Source of the DNA: Reichenbachiella agariperforans
GTDB lineage: Bacteria > Bacteroidota > Bacteroidia > Cytophagales > Cyclobacteriaceae
Assembly: GCF_900142205.1 (NCBI RefSeq)
Contig: NZ_FRAA01000007.1
Location: 247,194 to 311,193, forward strand
Length of the DNA: 64,000 nucleotides
Direction: 5' to 3'
The notes under the pieces are model-generated. The model did no database searches, had not been told where the DNA came from, and was given only the letters and a program-made list of their open reading frames with translations. Below, one piece after another: positions 1 through 11,400 of the stretch. The position numbers were made by a program, and so were the translations under genes. Position 1 is the first letter of the stretch, and every line of letters starts with the position of its first letter.

Positions 1-2
1 TG

Positions 3-128
3 GTTTTCTTGTTGGGTAGTGGTGCTGTCTCCCATTTGACTTTGAATGAATATGGGTGTGATCAGAAGGGGCAGATCCGAAGCAGTTGTACTGCTGCTGG
101 ACTGTGCAGACCTACATCCTATTGCTAA
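3..128 (+). CDS. Possible 3' end of an upstream gene (partial)
   Basis: An open frame enters from the left edge and closes with TAA after 41 codons. The readable tail has a small glycine/alanine-rich stretch followed by a cysteine-containing end. I recognise no family, and 41 codons can stay open by chance. It is reported only because a gene must end somewhere before the 351 start. Very uncertain. Confidence 0.2.
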   Translation, partial: VFLLGSGAVSHLTLNEYGCDQKGQIRSSCTAAGLCRPTSYC

Positions 129-350
129 CAAAAAAATCAAGCAGAGTCTATGTGTTATTTGTCTTGTCATTTGGTCTTTTCGAGTGAAAACCTTTTCAAA
201 ACTGCATGAAATGCATTTTTGAAGCAATATAGATAGATTAAAATTTGCTTCTGTCTATATGGAGTCTATATCGAATATTAGGCTTGGTAGGCTGATGATG
301 TCATCTTTGGGATAGTCAAATTGTAAAAGTGAAAAGTGAATTTTCAAAGC

Positions 351-3300
351 ATGAAGAGGACAAATACATTACAAAACCTATGGCGTACGATGTGTGGATA
401 TATCTTGGTGATCATCGGGTTGTCAGCTTGTCAGCCAGACTTGCCCGAAGAAGTCGCCGTAGCTTATCAAAGCCTGCCCCAAGAGTTGGATTTTAACGTT
501 CATGTCAAGCCTATTTTGTCGGACAAGTGTTTTGCTTGTCACGGACCAGACAAGGGGAAGATAGTAGCAGGGCTACAATTGCATGAAGCAGCTACAGCCT
601 ATGCGGAACTCCCAGAGTCACCAGGCAAGTATGCCATCGTGCCAAGGAATTTGGCCAAGAGTGAGGTGGCTCATCGTATTTTGAGTTCAGATCCAGAAGT
701 GATCATGCCCAACCCCGAATCTAACCTGAAACTGACGGCTTATGAAAAGGCAATTTTGGTCAAATGGATAGAAGAGGGCGCAGTGTACAAACCGCATTGG
801 GCATTTGAGGCACCTAAGGAAGTAGCGTTACCTGCCAGGGGACAACAGTGGGCGACCAATGCCATCGATCGTTTCATCAGTGCTAAATTGGAGCAGGAAG
901 GCTTGACCCCTTCTCCACAAGCGGACAAGGAGTTGCTCTTGCGCAGAGTATCGCTTGATTTGACAGGTTTACCACCTACACCACAAGAGATAAAGGCATT
1001 TTTGAGCGATGAGCGACCCGATGCTTATGAAAAACAAGTCGATAGGTTGTTGGCCTCTCCGCACTATGGTGAGAAGATGGCGGTGGATTGGCTTGATTTG
1101 GCTCGCTATGCAGATACGCATGGCTACCAGATCGACCGATACCGTGACATGAGTCCGTGGCGTGATTGGGTGATCGAGTCATTCAATGCCAACATGCCTT
1201 ACGATCAGTTCTTGACTTGGCAGTTGGCTGGGGACTTGCTCCCTGATGCATCGCGCGAACAGATTATCGCGACGGGTTTCAACCGTCTGCATCCTCAAAA
1301 TGCCGAAGGAGGTATCGTGGATGAGGAGTTTCGAGTGGAGTATGTGGCGGACCGTACCGCCGTATTGAGTACTGGCGTGATGGGGCTCACCGTGGCTTGT
1401 GCCAGGTGCCATGATCACAAGTACGACCCGATTTCCCAAAAGAACCATTACGAATTGTTTGCCTTCTTCAACAATATCAATGAAACGGGACAAATCTCGT
1501 GGGACGCTGATGATATTCCTGTACCCAACATACTTGTACCTACCAAAGAACAAGAAGAGATCATTAGTTACGTAGAGTCATTGATTGACCAATCCGAAGA
1601 GGGTTTGGCAGAGGCCAAAGAAAAGGAACTTGGAGAGGTCAACGCTTGGATAGCGGAAGGGAAATACACTCAGCTCAGCAAGAAGGAGTTGCTAAAAGGG
1701 GCTGTGGCCAAGTTTGATTTGGATCACAACCTGATGGATCAAATCAGTGGACAGTCGGGCAAGATGGGATTGATGTATCAGCAGGCAGGGCCAGCGACAT
1801 TCGCAGCGGGCAAGCGAGGCAAGGCCATCGATCTGGATGGGGATGCTTGGTTGGATCTGAAACCCGTAGGCATCTACGACCGCAGCGAACCTTTTAGCAT
1901 TGGGTTGTGGGTATATGTACCAGACTCTGTGGAGGAGGGCGTGATTTTTCACAAAAACATCGCCGTGATGCTGCACAGCAAGAAGGGCTATCATTTGTAT
2001 CTCAAAGACAACAAACTTGAAATGGTGATGGCACATACATGGCCAGACAATGCCATCGAGGAAGTAAGTCAAGTGGAGCTGCCCAAGGAGGAGTGGGTGC
2101 AATTGACCATGACTTACGATGGATCGAGTCGGGCGGAGGGATTGCGTCTCTATATGAATGGGAGGGAGTTGGTCACCCAGGTGAACATTGATAATCTCTA
2201 CAAGGACATCCTGTTTCATGACTATGAAGACCAAATCTATGCTGAGCCGATGGAGCCAGGTTTGATGATCGGTGCACGTTGGCGGGGGATTGGGTTGAGA
2301 AAGGGTCGTGCAGATGAAGTGGCCGTATTTGACCGTACGCTTTCTGCTTTGGAAGTAGCGGCACTGGCGGAGAGCGATCAGTTGGATCAAATACTGAGCA
2401 AGGCTCCTGCAGACCTGTTGGCGGCGGAAAAGGCCATCCTACAAGAATATTATTTTTATAGAAAGTCAAAGGCATATCGAGCCAAACAGACGGAATTGAT
2501 GGCTCAGCGTAGCAGACTCAACGAGGAGGTAGAACCCGTCAAGCAGGTTATGGTGATGAAGGAAATGGAAACACCTCGTCAAGCCTATGTTCTGGAGCGG
2601 GGACAGTACAGCGCGTATGGTGAGGAGGTATTTCCCAATACACCCGAGAGCATCTTGCCGTTCCCAGATAGTCTGCCGCGCAACCGTCTGGGCTTGGCCA
2701 AGTGGCTTTTCTTGCCCGAGCATCCACTGACGGCACGTGTAGCTGTCAACCGGTATTGGCAGAACTACTTTGGGCGAGGAATTGTCCGTACGACGGAGGA
2801 TTTTGGCAATCAAGGTGAGATGCCGAGTCACATGGAATTGCTGGATTGGTTGGCTTTGGATTTTATGCACAGTGGATGGGATGTCAAGGCGCTGCAAAAG
2901 AAAATCGTGATGTCGTCCACTTACCGCCAAAGTTCCTACTGTGATGCCCAGCTACGTGAGCGAGACCCGTCCAATGTCCTCTTGGCTCGCGGGCCTAATG
3001 CGAGGCTGACTAGCGAAATGATGCGGGACAATGCCCTACTGGCGAGTGCGCTACTCAACGATACGATAGGTGGCCCGAGTGTCAAACCCTATCAGCCAGA
3101 GGGCCTCTGGCAAATGAATGCCAATACCTATGTGCCTGACAGTGGTAGTGACATGTACAGGCGAAGTTTGTACACCTTCTGGAAGCGTAGTGTGCCGCTT
3201 CCGACGCAGGGGACTTTTGATCAGCCTGATCGAAACGAATGCACGGTGAGACGACAAAAAACCAATACACCACTGCAAGCTTTGGTACTGCTCAACGATC

Positions 3301-3608
3301 CGGCTTATGTAGAGATGTCTAAAAAAATAGGTGCAGAGATCTCACAAGCAGACAGTGCAGAGCAGGGGATACGATCCGCTTTTGTCTCGTTGACGGGACG
3401 AGAAATCAAGGAAGAAGAACTCGCCATTTTGCTCCGTCTCCGGGAGCACGAATTGGAGAAGTTTTCTCAGAATCCAGACAAGATGAAAGGTTGGTTGGAA
3501 GCAGGGCAATATGTCGTGCAGACCGATTTGGATCAGCCTACAGTGGTAGCCAATGCGGTGGTAGCCAGTGCGATTATTAATTCAGATGCAGCGATAACAA
3601 AAAGATAA
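351..3608 (+). CDS. DUF1549/DUF1553 c-type cytochrome-like lipoprotein
   Basis: Large exported protein of the planctomycete-type family. The ATG at 351 is preferred over an in-frame GTG at 336 because it gives a clean lipoprotein signal ending in LSAC. In order: a haem-binding CFACH near residue 60 (PSCyt1-like), a DUF1549 region (residues about 165-380, with '[17 protein letters not shown]'), a concanavalin/LamG-like insert (about 455-670), and DUF1553 (about 780-1070, with '[18 protein letters not shown]'). It is followed by a DUF1501 gene, the usual partner. The lipobox suggests attachment on the periplasmic or outer-membrane side. The substrate of these pairs is unknown; a redox or sugar-modifying role is often assumed. 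Family call is firm, function is not. Confidence 0.88.
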   Translation: MKRTNTLQNLWRTMCGYILVIIGLSACQPDLPEEVAVAYQSLPQELDFNVHVKPILSDKCFACHGPDKGKIVAGLQLHEAATAYAELPESPGKYAIVPRNLAKSEVAHRILSSDPEVIMPNPESNLKLTAYEKAILVKWIEEGAVYKPHWAFEAPKEVALPARGQQWATNAIDRFISAKLEQEGLTPSPQADKELLLRRVSLDLTGLPPTPQEIKAFLSDERPDAYEKQVDRLLASPHYGEKMAVDWLDLARYADTHGYQIDRYRDMSPWRDWVIESFNANMPYDQFLTWQLAGDLLPDASREQIIATGFNRLHPQNAEGGIVDEEFRVEYVADRTAVLSTGVMGLTVACARCHDHKYDPISQKNHYELFAFFNNINETGQISWDADDIPVPNILVPTKEQEEIISYVESLIDQSEEGLAEAKEKELGEVNAWIAEGKYTQLSKKELLKGAVAKFDLDHNLMDQISGQSGKMGLMYQQAGPATFAAGKRGKAIDLDGDAWLDLKPVGIYDRSEPFSIGLWVYVPDSVEEGVIFHKNIAVMLHSKKGYHLYLKDNKLEMVMAHTWPDNAIEEVSQVELPKEEWVQLTMTYDGSSRAEGLRLYMNGRELVTQVNIDNLYKDILFHDYEDQIYAEPMEPGLMIGARWRGIGLRKGRADEVAVFDRTLSALEVAALAESDQLDQILSKAPADLLAAEKAILQEYYFYRKSKAYRAKQTELMAQRSRLNEEVEPVKQVMVMKEMETPRQAYVLERGQYSAYGEEVFPNTPESILPFPDSLPRNRLGLAKWLFLPEHPLTARVAVNRYWQNYFGRGIVRTTEDFGNQGEMPSHMELLDWLALDFMHSGWDVKALQKKIVMSSTYRQSSYCDAQLRERDPSNVLLARGPNARLTSEMMRDNALLASALLNDTIGGPSVKPYQPEGLWQMNANTYVPDSGSDMYRRSLYTFWKRSVPLPTQGTFDQPDRNECTVRRQKTNTPLQALVLLNDPAYVEMSKKIGAEISQADSAEQGIRSAFVSLTGREIKEEELAILLRLREHELEKFSQNPDKMKGWLEAGQYVVQTDLDQPTVVANAVVASAIINSDAAITKR

Positions 3609-3672
3609 AACCATGTGTGATCATAAACCAATACGATCCAATAACAAGGATTTACAGAAAGTAGAAAGAAAA

Positions 3673-5097
3673 ATGGACCGTCGCAATTTCCTGACCAAGA
3701 CCTCCATGGGATTGGGAGCAGCGGCACTCGGGTCATTGTTGGGAGCTGAAAGGCTTTTTGCCAATGCTACATCCCCTACTTTTGATGGGGGATTGGGCGA
3801 TTTGCCACATTTCTTTCCCAAAGCCAAGCGAGTGGTTTATCTCTTTCAGAGTGGAGGTCCCTCGCAGTTTGAGACTTTCGATTACAAGCCCAAATTGGTC
3901 GATATGTTTGGCAAAGAACTCCCTGCATCCGTACGCCAGGGTCAGCGATTGACAGCCATGAGTGCGCAACAGTCGTCTTTGCCTATTGCTCCGTCAGCCT
4001 ACAAGTTTGATCAATATGGGGAGTCTCGTGCTTGGGTCAGTGAGTTGATGCCACATACCGCAGAAGTGGTCGATGATCTTTGTTTCATCAAATCGATGTA
4101 CACCGAGCAGATCAATCATGACCCTGCGATTACGTTTTTTCAAACGGGCCATCAATTGCCTGGGCGACCATCGATTGGTTCGTGGATGAGTTATGGATTG
4201 GGTTCGGACAACAAGAACCTGCCTTCGTTCATCGTGTTGGTGTCCAAAAATAGTGGAGGGCAGCCGCTCTACTCTCGCCTTTGGGGCAATGGGTTTCTCC
4301 CTACAGAGCATCAAGGGGTGCAGTTTCGCTCAGGCAAAGACCCTGTGCTCTACTTGACCAACCCTGAAAACTATGACCAACAGGATCGCGGGGAGATGCT
4401 CAAGTACCTCAAAGAACTCAACGAAGTGCAACATTCGGCGTATGCCGATCCAGAAATTAGCGCACGTATCGCACAGTACGAGATGGCTTTCCGCATGCAG
4501 ACTTCTGTGCCCGAAGTGACGGACATGTCGGACGAACCAGATCATATCTTTGAGATGTATGGCAAGGACAGTCGTGATCCTGGGACCTATGCCGCCAATT
4601 GCCTGATGGCGCGTCGCTTGCTAGAGAAGGACGTCAAATTTGTACAACTCTATCACAGAGGGTGGGACCAGCACCTCAATCTGCCCGGTGGAATCAAACA
4701 TCAGTGTCAGACCACAGATCAAGCGACAGCAGCCCTGATCAAAGACCTCAAGCAACGAGGAATGCTAGAGGATACCTTAGTGGTATGGGGAGGCGAGTTT
4801 GGTCGTACGGTTTATTCTCAGGGACAGCTGACACCCAACAATTATGGACGTGACCACCACCCAAAGTGCTTTACCATGTGGATGGCTGGAGCAGGAGTCA
4901 AAGCAGGATATACGCATGGAGAGACAGATGACTTCAGCTACAACGTAGTGAAAGACCCAGTACATGTACACGATTTTCATGCGACGATGATGCATCTGAT
5001 GGGAGTGGATCACGAGCGATTGACCTACAAGCATCAGGGGCGCCGCTTCCGCTTGACGGACGTGCACGGACATGTGGTCAAAGATATTTTGAGTTAG
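3673..5097 (+). CDS. DUF1501 (sulfatase-like) exported protein
   Basis: Partner of the preceding DUF1549/DUF1553 gene. The start at 3673 is chosen because it opens directly with a Tat-like signal (MDRRNFLTK, then an alanine/glycine-rich hydrophobic stretch); an in-frame ATG at 3613 would add 20 unlikely residues. The body has the alkaline-phosphatase/sulfatase-like features of DUF1501: '[16 protein letters not shown]' near the N-terminus, '[10 protein letters not shown]' and '[17 protein letters not shown]' later. Export through Tat would suggest folding, perhaps with a metal, in the cytoplasm. The gap to the previous gene is 64 nt, so they are probably co-transcribed. The reaction catalysed is not established for this family. 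Confidence 0.87.
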   Translation: MDRRNFLTKTSMGLGAAALGSLLGAERLFANATSPTFDGGLGDLPHFFPKAKRVVYLFQSGGPSQFETFDYKPKLVDMFGKELPASVRQGQRLTAMSAQQSSLPIAPSAYKFDQYGESRAWVSELMPHTAEVVDDLCFIKSMYTEQINHDPAITFFQTGHQLPGRPSIGSWMSYGLGSDNKNLPSFIVLVSKNSGGQPLYSRLWGNGFLPTEHQGVQFRSGKDPVLYLTNPENYDQQDRGEMLKYLKELNEVQHSAYADPEISARIAQYEMAFRMQTSVPEVTDMSDEPDHIFEMYGKDSRDPGTYAANCLMARRLLEKDVKFVQLYHRGWDQHLNLPGGIKHQCQTTDQATAALIKDLKQRGMLEDTLVVWGGEFGRTVYSQGQLTPNNYGRDHHPKCFTMWMAGAGVKAGYTHGETDDFSYNVVKDPVHVHDFHATMMHLMGVDHERLTYKHQGRRFRLTDVHGHVVKDILS

Positions 5098-5103
5098 ATA
5101 ACT

Positions 5104-5136
5104 AACCCTCTAAGGGTTTTGAACCCTTGGAGGGAT
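5104..5136. repeat. 33-nt intergenic palindrome (CCCTCcAAGGG type), copy 1
   Basis: AACCCTCTAAGGGTT, 3-nt loop, AACCCTTGGAGGGAT: a near-perfect 15-bp inverted repeat between two genes of one operon. Copies with the same core lie at 6270-6300 and 15362-15394, always between genes. It could form an RNA hairpin affecting mRNA processing or be a dispersed repeat. It lacks a T-tract, so it is not a typical terminator. Confidence 0.75.
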
Positions 5137-5150
5137 GTTGATACATATAC

Positions 5151-6260
5151 ATGAAAACAAGACGAAACTTCATCAAGAAGACTTCACTGGTGGCTGGACT
5201 GGCAGCAGCTCTGCCGTCGATGAGCTTCAACGTGATCACCAAGAGCGCCGAACCGGAGCTGATCTTGGGGCACGGAGATTACCAATACAAACTCGTACGC
5301 GATTGGGCGCAGCTCAGTGCCGTGCGCAATCCTCTGCTCAACTGCCACGAGATGGTGATGGACAGCAAGGGGCGACTGATCATGATGGGTGACCATCCTA
5401 AGAACAACATCCTGATCTTTGACAAGTCGGGCAAACTGCTGGATTATTGGGGCACGGCCTATCCAGGAGGGCATGGACTCACTTTGTCACAGGAGGGTGA
5501 GGAGGATTTTCTCTACCTGACGGACTCAGGCTGGTTTCTCAACAAGGAGGGGCAGTGGACGCCACACAATGGTCGGGTAGCCAAGACCACTGTCGATGGC
5601 AAGGTGATCTTCGATATTGGGCATCCGCAGACGATCGGGGTTTACAAGGAAGGTGATCCATTCCGTCCCACGGAGGTGGCCGTCGCACCCAATGGCGACA
5701 TCTATGTAGCGGACGGCTATGGCATGGACTACATTATCCAGTACAACAGCCGTGGCGAGTACATCCGCCACTGGGGTGGGCATGACAACAAAGATCCGAA
5801 TTACAACCTGAAAAATGCCCACGGGGTGACCCTCGACCTACGCGACCCGAAGCAGCCCATGGTGGTGTGCTCGTCACGCAACGAAAGCACCTACAAGTGG
5901 TACACCCTTGACGGAAAATTCGTGAAGAAGGTCTACCTCAACAATATGTTTATGTGCCGCGCGGTGATCGATGACGACAACCTGTACACTGGCGTCTGCT
6001 GGTCGTCACCAGAGGCCAATGGCTATTACAATTGGCTCCTACACACGGGATTTGTGACGGTACTGGAGGGCGACAAGGTAGTGTCCAATCCCGGCGGTAC
6101 CGCACCGGAGTACAAAAGGGGAGAACTACAGCCTAGTTACCAGTTGCCCGAAAAGCCAATATTGCATGGCCATGACGTGTGCATCGATGAGGACAAAAAC
6201 CTCTACATCTGCCAATGGAACGCGAATAAAACCGCGCCACTCAAGCTGGAGCGGGTGTAG
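5151..6260 (+). CDS. Tat-exported NHL-repeat beta-propeller protein
   Basis: The N-terminus is a twin-arginine signal (KTRRNFIKKTS followed by a hydrophobic stretch). The rest reads as NHL/6-bladed propeller repeats: 'NPLLNCHEMVMDSKGRL', 'PTEVAVAPNGDIYVADGYG', 'NAHGVTLDLRDP', and a last blade 'LHGHDVCIDEDKNLYICQW'. Such propellers act as binding scaffolds, and some as lyases or lactonases; nothing here decides the substrate. It is the third gene of the DUF1549-DUF1501 operon, separated from the second by a palindrome. GC content looks higher here and in the next gene than in the housekeeping section. Confidence 0.82.
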   Translation: MKTRRNFIKKTSLVAGLAAALPSMSFNVITKSAEPELILGHGDYQYKLVRDWAQLSAVRNPLLNCHEMVMDSKGRLIMMGDHPKNNILIFDKSGKLLDYWGTAYPGGHGLTLSQEGEEDFLYLTDSGWFLNKEGQWTPHNGRVAKTTVDGKVIFDIGHPQTIGVYKEGDPFRPTEVAVAPNGDIYVADGYGMDYIIQYNSRGEYIRHWGGHDNKDPNYNLKNAHGVTLDLRDPKQPMVVCSSRNESTYKWYTLDGKFVKKVYLNNMFMCRAVIDDDNLYTGVCWSSPEANGYYNWLLHTGFVTVLEGDKVVSNPGGTAPEYKRGELQPSYQLPEKPILHGHDVCIDEDKNLYICQWNANKTAPLKLERV

Positions 6261-6269
6261 TTGAAAAAA

Positions 6270-6300
6270 GGCCTCCAAGGGTTTTAAATCCTTGGGGGGT
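6270..6300. repeat. Intergenic palindrome (CCTCCAAGGG type), copy 2
   Basis: A degenerate version of the palindrome at 5104: CCTCCAAGGGTTTT, then AATCCTTGGGGGGT. It again sits in the gap between two operon genes and has no long T-tract. Confidence 0.6.
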
Positions 6301-6327
6301 GGATGAAGTAGCATAGCATAAAGAACA

Positions 6328-7698
6328 ATGGAAGAATCAAACTTAATACTCTTTTTCGGGCGGTTTCACCCGCTGATCGTACACCTGCCGATTGGTTTTT
6401 TGATGATCGGAGCACTGATGGAGGTCGCCGAGCGACTCGGCTGGCTGTCCAACGTCCGCCCCGCTATTATATTCTCATTGCTGCTCGGGGTAGCCAGTGC
6501 GGTAGCGGCCAGTGTGCTGGGCTACATGCTCGGCACGAGCGGCGACTATGCACCCGATATGCTCGACGCACACATGTGGGCGGGGATCATCACGATGGGG
6601 GTTGCTGCAGCGGCACTGCTGCTCAAGACGCGTTGGGTGGATTTTACCAAAGTACAGACCCAGCTCTACCTCGGCCTGCTGGCGGTGATGATGATCGCCA
6701 TGAGTGCCACTGGGCACCTGGGCGGAAACATGACCCACGGGTCGGACTATCTGACCAAATATGCGCCTTTCATCCCTAAGCCAGTCGATCCACTGGCCAG
6801 GCCGAAGGTGACCGACATCCAACAAGCACAAATTTTTGGTGATGTAATACATCCAATCATGCGGGATCGTTGCATGAGTTGCCACAGCAGCGAAAAGCAG
6901 AAGGGAAAACTTTCTTTTTCCTCCATAGAGGAATACCTGAAAGGCGGAGAAAGCGGTGACTTGATCGTAGCAGGAGATGCCTCAGCTAGCGAGCTTTTCA
7001 AGCGGATCAGCCTGCCTGCGGGTCATGACGACATCATGCCGCCAGAGGGCAAAGAGCCCTTGACCGAGGAGCAACAGTTATTGATTAAATTTTGGATTGA
7101 TGGGGCAGGAGCCAACTTCGACACCCTGCTCTCTCAAGTGGAAGTACCCGAGGAAGTGATGACGGCTGCCAGTCACTACCTGGGCTTATCGGGTGATGGG
7201 GAACAAATGTTGGCGTTGGATTCCATTGCGCCCAAGGATTTAGAGCAGTTGCGCCTGATGGGGTTTGAGGTGCGCGAACTGGCGGCTGGTAGCTATGCGC
7301 TAGATGTGACTTTGCCGTCTGGCAAAGCCAACCCTTCTGATATCATGCGCTATCTCGATGCGCTAGATAAGGTCAGGGAGCATGTCGTTTGGCTGGCTAT
7401 GGACGACAGTGGACTTAGCGATGAATATTTAGTGCACTTTGCGGGGTACCCGAATTTGCGAAGTTTAAAATTGAGTAACAATGCAATCACTGATGCAGGA
7501 ATAAAACAACTCTCAGGACTCCCTGTTTTGGAGAAACTCAATCTGTATGGTACGGGAGTCACGGTGAGTAGTATGGATCACTTGCGCAGACTACCTGCAC
7601 TTCAGGTCGTGTACGTATGGCAGACGGGTATAGACGAAGAGGCAATTCACGAGTGGCATTTGGAACATGACAAACCGAGATTGGTCTCAGGATCATAA
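6328..7698 (+). CDS. DUF2231 membrane protein with c-type cytochrome domain
   Basis: Residues about 5-140 form four or five membrane helices of the DUF2231 type ('FHPLIVHLPIGFLMIGALME'). A PSCyt1-like domain follows with haem motif CMSCH at residues 182-186 and a candidate distal methionine in DDIMPPEG. The C-terminal part (about 330-456) has leucine-rich-repeat-like periodicity ('LRSLKLSNNAITDAGIKQL'). Architecture suggests a membrane-anchored electron carrier with an external interaction domain. As last gene of the operon it could link the exported DUF1549/DUF1501 pair to the respiratory membrane; that is inference. Confidence 0.83.
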   Translation: MEESNLILFFGRFHPLIVHLPIGFLMIGALMEVAERLGWLSNVRPAIIFSLLLGVASAVAASVLGYMLGTSGDYAPDMLDAHMWAGIITMGVAAAALLLKTRWVDFTKVQTQLYLGLLAVMMIAMSATGHLGGNMTHGSDYLTKYAPFIPKPVDPLARPKVTDIQQAQIFGDVIHPIMRDRCMSCHSSEKQKGKLSFSSIEEYLKGGESGDLIVAGDASASELFKRISLPAGHDDIMPPEGKEPLTEEQQLLIKFWIDGAGANFDTLLSQVEVPEEVMTAASHYLGLSGDGEQMLALDSIAPKDLEQLRLMGFEVRELAAGSYALDVTLPSGKANPSDIMRYLDALDKVREHVVWLAMDDSGLSDEYLVHFAGYPNLRSLKLSNNAITDAGIKQLSGLPVLEKLNLYGTGVTVSSMDHLRRLPALQVVYVWQTGIDEEAIHEWHLEHDKPRLVSGS

Positions 7699-8460
7699 AT
7701 ACAGACGCGAGCAACTCACCCCAATTAGACAACTAGCCCAGTTTTAGTTTTATATATTGTTGTTTATCACCTACTGGATTCCTTGATTCTATGAATTGTT
7801 AAATCTATAGACGGAATATTTATATTTAGTGGAATGTTTCTTGTTGTCTAGTTGCCTGTCTGTCAGTGTGGTATGGATGTACTTGCTACAAGTTGTCTTT
7901 TTTTAGCGTATAGCCATGATTTTGATCTGATTCGAAAAAGTCCAAGTAGCAAATCTGTCGTGTCATATTCTTGTTGTCCAGTTGTAGTTATTCAGTTTTT
8001 GTCTAGTGTGTTTGTTAGGAAATGGGGCAGAGATAGATCAATTTGACTTTGATTATTTTGAGAAAGACTAACATGACTGTACCCTTCATACCGTATGCCC
8101 TATGGTGTCCTTTGGACACGGGCTATCAGGAGACTTTGAATCATGCGTCTCTCTTTTCATTAATCTGTAAAAAACATAAGGTCCACCAAGTAATGACCGG
8201 AAAATCAAAATCATTGGTAGACCTATGTCTAGAAATTAACTGTAACTTCTAAACCGCGAATATCTATGATTCTATAATTACTCACGCACACTTTCTGCTT
8301 TAATCTCTTGAAGTAGTCAAAGACCATCTGTCCCCTCAAGTCCAAATAAAATGTGGGTTGGTTTGCACACATAGGAACATCCTGTTCCTAGCTATCACTG
8401 GTATGCCCTTTTGGGTAGCCTGTTGCATGAAAAATTATTATAAAAACTAAATGACTAAAC
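7699..8460. other. 762-nt gene-free stretch upstream of the agarase
   Basis: No convincing gene. Short open frames at 7852-8046 and 8043-8252 have no recognisable features. The stretch holds two similar short strings (TTGTTGTCTAGTTG at about 7843, TTGTTGTCCAGTTG at about 7973), a compact hairpin at 8097-8123 (GCCC and GTGTCC arms with loop TTT), and a 19-nt dyad at 8372-8390. A long AT-rich leader full of dyads before an agarase suggests substrate-dependent control. Confidence 0.5.
8372..8390. promoter_or_regulatory. 19-nt perfect dyad upstream of the GH86 gene
   Basis: TAGGAACA-TCC-TGTTCCTA is an 8-3-8 perfect inverted repeat 70 nt before the GH86 start. The geometry fits a dimeric regulator's operator. 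The regulator is unknown, and no second copy was noticed upstream of the other enzymes. Confidence 0.4.
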
Positions 8461-11400
8461 ATGAAATATTCATACTGGAAGAAGTGTGCGCTTCTTCTAC
8501 TTACAATACCTATACTGGAGCAGTTGTCTGCTCAAAACGTTGAAGTAGATGTCAACGTCAACATCAAACATGAAGTAGGTGGTGTCTCTGATTTTGGGCG
8601 AGAACGCCATATTACATTGCACGCAGCATTGTCAGAGAGTGACTGGGCGGGGGAAGAAGAAAAAATGGAATACCTTCTCAATGACCTGGATGTCTACCTC
8701 GGTAGGGACAACGGTTCCTCTACTTGGAAGTTTCAGTATTCTGCCGAAGACCCCGACAACAGGAGTCATCATGACCCGGATAGTTTGTCGAGTTTTGCAG
8801 GTTGGTGGTTAGAAGAGTACGAAAACATCATAGAGACCAACGGTACCAAGCAGTACGAAAACCGATCTACAGGAAAGATCTGTGGAACCAACCCGCACCC
8901 GACCTATCCGACCTTGTCGTACTGGCACATGTGTGGATCTGAGTGGGGTAGAGCCAATGGATACGCTTGGCTGCCTCAGGATATCGAGACGTCTGCCGAC
9001 TGGGTGACTCAGTATTTGGATGAGTTTTTTGTAGATGATCTGGCCTCAGAGGGTGAGTTGATGCCAGAGTATTGGGAAGTGATCAATGAGCCTGATATGC
9101 TCATGAATACTGGTGCTTTCATGGTGACGAGCTGGGAGGATATCTGGGAGTATCACAATCTCGTCGCAGAGGGAGTACGAAACCGACTTGGCAATCGGGC
9201 TCCTAAAATTGGCGGGATGACTTGGGGACTCCATGACTTCTTCGCCGATGATCTACACCGGTCACGTACGGTAGGGTATTCGGATGCCTACTACGGCAAT
9301 ACTCCGGGTGATGAAATCGCCAAGGCCTATGCTCGTGAGCAAACAGAGTCTGCTTACCTCAATCAAACGGGGCCTTGGACACAATGGGATGTCCTTTGGA
9401 AAGGCTTCATGGACAATGCGGGGGACAACATGGATTTTTACTCTGTTCATATGTACGATTGGCCGACCTATGGATCAAGTGGTGGAGCGACACGTTCTGG
9501 AGGTCATGTAGAAGCTATGCTGGAGATGATCGAGTGGTATGATGTTACAAAAAATGGAGTGAACAACCGCAAGCCTTTGGTCATCTCCGAATACGGAGCG
9601 GTACAGGGTGCATGGACTTACCTCCCTCATGATGCGAGATATGACTGGGAGAGCTTGAAGCCCTTCAACGCCATGATGATGCAGTTTCTAGAGCGACCAG
9701 ATTACATCGAAAAGACGATGCCTTTTACTCCTATCAAAGCCCAATGGGGAGATGTAGATCAAAACGGAGACGGTACGCCAGAGTATGTCTACCAGTACAA
9801 GATGATGCGAGATGATGATCATGACGGCAACTGGGAGTGGAGTGACTACATCAAGTGGTTTGAGCTATGGGCAGAAGTCAAAGGAACAAGAGTGGACACC
9901 AAGTCAAGTGATCCTGATATTCAGGTGGATTCTTATGTCGATGGCAGAGACATGTATCTCATCCTCAACAACCTCGAAGGTGTAGCGAAGAGCATCAACT
10001 TGAATATGTTTGGCAACAGACCGACTCTTCAAAATGTCAACACCAAGCACTTGTATCTGCAGGGAACTAGCACGGTGAAGCTGGATGATACCAATGCCAG
10101 TTCGGCTCCTTCTGCTGTACAATTGGCGGCTGATGGTACCATGATATTGAAATACACGTATGCCAACAACGTCACAATCAACCAACAGTCTGTGGAGAAG
10201 AAGTTCTACGGAGAAGCAGTCAGCAGCAACGAGCGAGTAGATATCCAGTCGGGTATGAATACGTTCTATGTCAACGATGTAGCAGTACCTCAGGATGCCA
10301 GCAAGGCAGAAGCCATGCTACGCATCACGGTCAATTTGTTTGACGCTGAGGATGACCAAGTGGGCTTCTTATCGATCGATGAACTTAGAGTCAACGGGGT
10401 GGCAGTTGAAGCGCCACTTGATTGGAGAGGAGGGAGCCAAAACAGAAGCCGATGGTTTGGTACTTTGGAAATTCCCGTTCCAGTCAATTTGCTTCAAGCC
10501 AACAACCAAATCGATGTGGATTTTCATCATTCGGGAGAAGTGTGCGTCGTGAACCTCTCTACGTGGGAATTCACAACTGCCCCTGGTCGTACGATCGGTA
10601 CAGACCCAGGTCCGTCTGTCGCTGTGACGGGAGTCAGTGTATCTCCGACTCAGGCTACCCTGACGAGTGTGGGAGCTACGCAGGCACTTACTGCCACGGT
10701 CGCACCGACCAACGCCACCAACAAATCGGTAAATTGGTCATCTAGCAACAGCAACGTCGCTACTGTCAATGCCAACGGTGTGGTCACTGCAGTAGCCAAC
10801 GGGACGGCCACCATCACGGCGACTACCGTCGATGGTGCCAAGATCGCAACAAGTCAAGTGACGGTAAGTACTTCTAGTCAGATGATTGCAGTCACGGGAG
10901 TATCTGTTTCGCCTACCTCACTTTCTCTCAATGTAGGGCAGAGTACGGACTTGTCCGAGACGGTGAGTCCTGCCAATGCGAGCAACAAGGCTGTTTCTTG
11001 GGCATCAAGCAATACCAACGTCGCTACTGTCAATGCCAACGGGTCGGTGTCAGCTGTGGGAGTAGGGAATGCGACCGTTACAGTGACTACTGCGGATGGC
11101 AACAAAACAGCCACTGCTGCAGTGACGGTATCTGCGGGTACGCCATCGGGTACTACGATCGTGATCGAAGCAGAGTCGTTTGCCAGCACTGGAGGCACGT
11201 ACAACGACGGTCATGTGCCCAATGGTGTGAATGTAGCACCAGGGCTGGGCATTAACTATGTGAATGCAGGCGATTGGGCAGAGTATAGCATCAATGTAGG
11301 GGAGGCTGGAGTGTACAGTATCGTGTACCAAATCTCTACTCCTATGACCAATGCGCAGATTCAGATAGCCATAGATGGCAACAATGTCTCGACTGACAAT

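Noticed and set aside
336..350. GTG start for the DUF1549 lipoprotein
   Set aside because: The ATG at 351 opens directly onto the lipoprotein signal; the extra five residues add nothing.
7852..8252. Two short consecutive open frames in the agarase leader
   Set aside because: Neither has a signal peptide, domain or plausible composition, and they lie in AT-rich dyad-containing DNA.
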